From an uncultured Eubacteriales bacterium (GTDB lineage Bacteria; Bacillota; Clostridia; Christensenellales; UBA1242), in NCBI GenBank assembly GCA_948787875.1, contig CAQFKO010000001.1, forward strand, positions 36,038 through 100,037: a stretch of 64,000 nucleotides of DNA, written 5' to 3'. The translations under genes were made by a program, and so were the position numbers. This document shows, piece after piece, positions 60,144-64,000 of the stretch (positions are counted from its first letter, which is position 1; every line of letters begins with the position of its first letter). The notes beneath the pieces are model-generated. The model did not search any database. It was not told the origin of the DNA and saw only the letters and a program-made list of their open reading frames with translations.

Positions 60144-60927
60144 TTTTTAGCCCCTTTGCTTTGGTAGTTTTATAAATCGCATAAATAAGAACGCCCACAC
60201 CCACTGCTATCATAAAAAAGCTCATAAGTTGAGACATAGGAATTCCTGCAAGTTTAAGCACATATTGCGACTGTCTCAGCGGCTCTAAAATAGAGCGAAC
60301 CGTTCCGTAATATATTAAGAAAAATGCTGTTGCAAAGCCCGTTTGTTTTGAGTATAAAAATATAAAAGTCATTATAACAAAGCCCAAAAGATTTGCGCAT
60401 GATTCATAGAAAAATAATGCTTGGTAAAACACTCCATCAATTTCTACGGCAAAAGGAAACCTTGCAAAATAAGAACTAGAATCGATTACTTGACCATAGA
60501 CCTCGGAGTTAAAAAAGTTTCCCCACCTGCCAATAGCCATTGCAAGCAAAAGCACAACACAAAGTGTGTCAAAAAGTTCAAACGCATTTTTGCGTTTTTT
60601 TATCAGGCAATAAACAAGAAGCCCCAATCCTCCGCCGATTATTCCGCCGATAATGCTAAGTCCACCCGTTCTAAAATTAAAATAATCTGCCATTGAAAGC
60701 CCCGGTTCAAACAGCACAGAAAAAAGCCTTGCAGACAAAATTCCCGTCGGAAGAATGACAAGTGCAATCGTAAGTGGCAAGTCCGTCGGATAGCCTTTTT
60801 TTTTGCAATACAAACAATCCACAAAAATTGCAGTTAAAATTGCGGCACAAATAATTATGCCATACCAATAAACCTCAAACTCGCCAATCTTGAACGCAAC
60901 TCTGTTTACGCCTAAAAAGTTTTCCAT
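60130..60927 (-). CDS. lgt: Prolipoprotein diacylglyceryl transferase Lgt
   Basis: Adds diacylglycerol to the lipobox cysteine of lipoproteins such as those in this window. 265 residues, multi-span: VYWYGIIIC start, GGLSIIGGIIGGGLG, signature AIGRWGNFFNSEVYG, and a C-terminal region RSILEPLR. The histidine of the usual HGG(L/I)IG motif (Escherichia coli His103) is isoleucine here. No ribosome-binding site; TATAAT lies six bases before the ATG. Confidence 0.95.
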   Translation of the reverse strand: MENFLGVNRVAFKIGEFEVYWYGIIICAAILTAIFVDCLYCKKKGYPTDLPLTIALVILPTGILSARLFSVLFEPGLSMADYFNFRTGGLSIIGGIIGGGLGLLVYCLIKKRKNAFELFDTLCVVLLLAMAIGRWGNFFNSEVYGQVIDSSSYFARFPFAVEIDGVFYQALFFYESCANLLGFVIMTFIFLYSKQTGFATAFFLIYYGTVRSILEPLRQSQYVLKLAGIPMSQLMSFFMIAVGVGVLIYAIYKTTKAKGLKNEQK

Positions 60928-60933
60928 ATTTTT

Positions 60934-60962
60934 ATTATATTAATTATATAATATAATGTCAA
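60934..60962 (-). promoter_or_regulatory. Perfect promoter of lgt giving a predicted leaderless mRNA
   Basis: On the minus strand TTGACA (60957-60962), a 17-base spacer and TATAAT (60934-60939), followed by AAAAAT and the ATG at 60927. Confidence 0.85.
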
Positions 60963-60987
60963 CAAATGTGCCAATTTAAACAAATTG

Positions 60988-61018
60988 CAAAAAAATAATG
61001 GATATATTTCTATATCCA
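60988..61018 (-). terminator. Intrinsic terminator of the coiled-coil membrane protein gene
   Basis: TAATGGATATA and TATATCCATTA flank a short loop (about 60996-61021); the minus strand continues with TTTTTTTGC. Confidence 0.8.
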
Positions 61019-61031
61019 TTATCTTAATTAA

Positions 61032-63935
61032 TTAGTTATTAAATGGTTGAGGAGCTTCGTCTTTGTCACCTTCATTAGGTTTTCCGAGTTCACTGTCAGA
61101 AAGTCCAAGATGTGTTTTAAGAGCATCTCTCATTTCCTCGTCAGTCATGCCCTCAGGAATTTCACCAAACACGCTTGTATAAAGAGCATTAACAAAAGTT
61201 GAATTCTTTTTGTGCGCTTCAAGTTGTTTTAAAAGCTCTTCCGGAGTATTCTTTTTAAGCTCTTCGATTTCTGCCAAAAGTTCAGCTTTTTCTGCTTCAA
61301 GTGCGGCCTTTTCTGCTTCAAGTGCTGTTTTATCTCCGCTAAGACTGTCAATTTGAGCTTGCTTGTCTGCAATTTCACTTTCTTTTGAAGCAATTTGGTC
61401 TTGCAAATTCTTTATGGTTTCGGCAGATTTTGAACTCATGCTTTCAACTGATTCAACCAAATCCAAGTATTCTGAAATATATTCTTGTGCAAATTGATTT
61501 TTTGCAGCGGCAAAGTCCGCTTTTAACTTAGCTGCCTCTTCTTCTGAAATTGAACCATCGGCAAGAGCGTCATTGATAGCTTGGATTGAACTGTTGATTT
61601 GCTCAATTGCTTCTTTGTATTCGTTTGCGGTTTTTTGAATTGTGCCTGTTCCTTTAAGCATGTTAGTAAGTTCAGAAGAAACTGCTTTTAAACCTTCCAT
61701 GTTAATTTCAGATTCAACTTGCTTTAATGAAGCAAGAAGATTCTCGGAATTATCAGAAACATTACCATTTTCGTCCATGGTATAAACAGGTTTAAGTGTT
61801 ACATTACCATTTTCGTCTTTTGTGTAAAGTCCGGCAATAGCGTCGTTAACTGCGCCGATATATTTTGTGTAATCAGCAACGGTTTTTGCATTGTTTAAGT
61901 TTGTTGTAGCAAGTGTGTTAACTGCATTTACAAGTCCGCTAAAATCTGTTGCAAAGTCTGCATCTTGACCAAACTTTTCTTTGTATGCCTTTTGAATATC
62001 TTCTGTATAGCCAGAAAGTTGAGAAAATGCATCTATTTGTTCTTTGCTGAATCCTGCAAAGCCGTCTTTGTTAGCCTCGCCAAGCATATCAACAAGGTTT
62101 TTGTTTGTTTCAAACAAAAGTCCAAGATATTGTTTTTCTTTGTTTTCAAGGTCTTTGATTTGCTCTTCAAGTGCAAGTTTTTGATTATTTAAGCCTTCAA
62201 TTTGATTTTTTAGTTCTGAATTTTCTGAATTGCTTTCATCTAATTGGGCTTGAAGGTCAGCAATTTGTTTGTCAAGCTCAGATTTTTGGCTGTTTAGTTG
62301 ATCGATTTGAGCTTGAAGTTCTTCTTTGTCAGCGGCACTGCTGTTTTGAAGGTCATAAAAGTTTGCTGCTGTTGAAAAAATAGAGCTGATATATTTGTTG
62401 TTAGAAGCGTTTAAGCCAACAACCTGTCCGTCTTTTGAAACAAATAAGGTCAAACCTTCTTCGCTTTCACGGTTAAATTGTGAGAGCGCTGCATCCTCAT
62501 AATTGTTAAGAGCGGCAAGTTGTTTTTCCAACTCTGCTTTTTCTTCGGCAGAAACAGTGCCATCTGCAATAATATTATTGTAAATATTTTTTGTATTTTC
62601 TAATTGATAAATAAAGTCAAGATAAGCCTTTAAACCTTGTTCTTTTTGACCGATTTTAGAAGCAGCTTCAAGCATACCTTCCATATTAGTGCCAATATTT
62701 TTGATATTTGAGTTTCCATGACCTTTTAAGCCTGCAACCATGTTCAAAAATTCTGCTTTTTGTTCTTCTGAAATTTCTTCACCACTCATAAGTTTTGCAA
62801 GCAAGCCTTGACCATCTGAAACAGAAGCAAAAATGTTTTCGTATTCATTAACTTGGTCACGAGCTTGATTTCTTTGAACACCAAGAACAGAACCTGTTAT
62901 AATAAGAGCGGCAGCAAGACCAACAGAAGTTGCAGTTGCGGCAACAGCCCAAGTTTTATATTTCTTTTTTCCACTGCCATAACCTGAGTTATAACCATCA
63001 GTATAAGAACTGTTTTTAGCTGCTTCCAAATTGTTTCTAGTTGCTTTCAATTCATTTTCTGATTTTGCATTCTCAGCTTTAAGTTTTTCAAGTTCAACTC
63101 TTAAATTTTCTACTTCTTTTTTAGCTAAGTTATATTCCTCTTCCAACTTTAAATATTCTTCTGAGGTTTTGCTCCCTGAAAATTCAGCAAGCTTTATTTC
63201 AAGTTCTTTAAATGACTCATTATAAATTTCGATTTCATTTTCAAGTCTGGCAACTTCTTGTGCCTTTAAAGACATACCAGCATTAAAAGCTTCTGCTTTT
63301 TGACCTTCAACATCTTGCAATGCCTCTTCTCTGATAGCAGTAGCAATTCCAAGATCAAAGCCAACTGCTAATTGTTCTTCCAAACTGCTGATTCTTTCAT
63401 TAAGTCTGCTGATTTCATTATTTTTTTCTTCCAACTCAGCAACACTGCTAGGGTTTGAAAGAATACTAAGATTGGTAATAACCTCTTCCGATATTGAATC
63501 TAATTTTGAATTTTCAAGTTCAAGACTAATATCACTATAAGTCGCAAGTTTTGTTTCTAATTCAGCTTTTTCTCTTTTAAGATCTTCTAACAAAGCATTT
63601 AGCTCTTTAATTTTATCACTTAAAATTTTTCTTGATTCCAAATCTTTTAATTCAGCTTTTGCCTCTTCAATTGAATTCAAAGCAGCTTCAAGATCTATTT
63701 TTTCCTGTTCAAACTCTGCAATCTTTTTATCAAAAGCATTTTCTGCAGATTGATACTTCTTCAAAGTTTTTCCAACAACACCTTGAAGCTCAGTTCTCAA
63801 TTCTTCCATATTAATGCTTTCATCAGATCTTGTAGCAATATTTGCCAGCAATTTATTCAATTGACCAAGCAATTGCTTAACTTCCTCTAAGCCTCTAACT
63901 GTTATAATAGTTTCCTTTATTTTTTTTGTTGCCAT
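61032..63935 (-). CDS. Large coiled-coil membrane protein, unknown function
   Basis: A 967-residue protein of mostly charged helical coiled-coil. Residues 1-310 are coiled-coil; a single span lies at about 331-354 (TWAVAATATSVGLAAALIITGSVLG) preceded by a Lys/Gly/Tyr-rich GSGKKKYK; residues 355-930 are again coiled-coil with QIDQLNSQKSELDKQIADLQ-type repeats, and the tail is Pro/Asp/Glu-rich. It resembles EzrA/Smc-like filaments only by composition. GGGAGTGATTTTAT precedes the ATG. A CIRCE half-site about 50 bases upstream may place it under HrcA control. Confidence 0.7.
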   Translation of the reverse strand: MATKKIKETIITVRGLEEVKQLLGQLNKLLANIATRSDESINMEELRTELQGVVGKTLKKYQSAENAFDKKIAEFEQEKIDLEAALNSIEEAKAELKDLESRKILSDKIKELNALLEDLKREKAELETKLATYSDISLELENSKLDSISEEVITNLSILSNPSSVAELEEKNNEISRLNERISSLEEQLAVGFDLGIATAIREEALQDVEGQKAEAFNAGMSLKAQEVARLENEIEIYNESFKELEIKLAEFSGSKTSEEYLKLEEEYNLAKKEVENLRVELEKLKAENAKSENELKATRNNLEAAKNSSYTDGYNSGYGSGKKKYKTWAVAATATSVGLAAALIITGSVLGVQRNQARDQVNEYENIFASVSDGQGLLAKLMSGEEISEEQKAEFLNMVAGLKGHGNSNIKNIGTNMEGMLEAASKIGQKEQGLKAYLDFIYQLENTKNIYNNIIADGTVSAEEKAELEKQLAALNNYEDAALSQFNRESEEGLTLFVSKDGQVVGLNASNNKYISSIFSTAANFYDLQNSSAADKEELQAQIDQLNSQKSELDKQIADLQAQLDESNSENSELKNQIEGLNNQKLALEEQIKDLENKEKQYLGLLFETNKNLVDMLGEANKDGFAGFSKEQIDAFSQLSGYTEDIQKAYKEKFGQDADFATDFSGLVNAVNTLATTNLNNAKTVADYTKYIGAVNDAIAGLYTKDENGNVTLKPVYTMDENGNVSDNSENLLASLKQVESEINMEGLKAVSSELTNMLKGTGTIQKTANEYKEAIEQINSSIQAINDALADGSISEEEAAKLKADFAAAKNQFAQEYISEYLDLVESVESMSSKSAETIKNLQDQIASKESEIADKQAQIDSLSGDKTALEAEKAALEAEKAELLAEIEELKKNTPEELLKQLEAHKKNSTFVNALYTSVFGEIPEGMTDEEMRDALKTHLGLSDSELGKPNEGDKDEAPQPFNN

Positions 63936-63984
63936 ATAAAATCACTCCCTTATAATTTTATTTTGAGTTTATTATGTTTTGATT

Positions 63985-64000
63985 TTAGCACTCAAACCTA
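63985..64000. promoter_or_regulatory. Half of a CIRCE element, cut by the window edge
   Basis: TTAGCACTC (63985-63993) is an exact CIRCE arm. The matching GAGTGCTAA would fall at 64003-64011, beyond the window. On the minus strand the arm reads GAGTGCTAA and begins within TTTGAGT, a possible -35 box, like the arrangement at clpB. It could control the coiled-coil gene, an unseen divergent gene, or both. Confidence 0.6.

Overview
The window is AT-rich chromosomal DNA of a low-G+C Gram-positive bacterium, most likely a Bacillota/Clostridia-type lineage. Evidence: AddAB recombination genes, a T-box leader before glyS, a CIRCE (HrcA) operator before clpB, SepF, Lgt with several lipoprotein signal peptides, a DUF1858 protein, and the glmU-pth-mfd-foldase gene order of Firmicutes. 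UGA is used as a stop (e.g. 25909-25911), so the code is the standard bacterial one. No phage, insertion sequence, CRISPR array or rRNA is visible. The species cannot be named from the sequence.

Layout. 1-19044 is all minus strand: a cut secreted protein, an Ig-like lipoprotein, pyk, an M23 peptidase, an LPG-synthase/flippase-type membrane protein, then a GlmU-like/pth/mfd/parvulin-foldase block, tadA, M14 peptidase, CPBP protease, a beta-lactamase-fold hydrolase, an M1 peptidase lipoprotein and a GT2 glycosyltransferase. A tRNA-Gly(CCC) and an alpha/beta hydrolase follow on plus. 20395-28736 holds small unknown genes with an Xre regulator, clpB under CIRCE, a His-rich CobW GTPase, a DUF4116-like gene, MarR, an SDR and RsmF. 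28917-32079 is a typA operon (plus). 32104-36399 (minus) has an ADP-ribosyltransferase-like protein, a repeat protein, serS and a hexapeptide-repeat protein. HU, DUF1858, a large acidic membrane protein and addAB come next. 46358-52273 has a zinc peptidase, a MacB-type ABC transporter with a divergent TetR, and T-box-controlled glyS. 52306-63935 has a transglutaminase-like protein, rpiB, sepF with unknown neighbours, groESL, lgt and a 967-residue coiled-coil membrane protein.

Regulation is readable: many promoters are near-perfect TTGACA-N17-TATAAT, and most genes end in clear intrinsic terminators. Most genes have Shine-Dalgarno sequences, but six operon-leading genes (5276, 12940, 26438, 28736, 32844, 60927) have a -10 box six or seven bases before the start codon and no ribosome-binding site, which predicts leaderless mRNAs. 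Heat-shock control is split: clpB has CIRCE, groESL does not (it has a different inverted repeat), and a cut CIRCE half-site lies at the right edge.

Most genes are housekeeping. The less ordinary content is the leaderless-start architecture, the degenerate GlmU at the glmU locus, an ADP-ribosyltransferase-like orphan, two proteins sharing an AT-hook-like RGRPK motif, an AddB lacking its Walker A, and several cell-envelope proteins without clear family.
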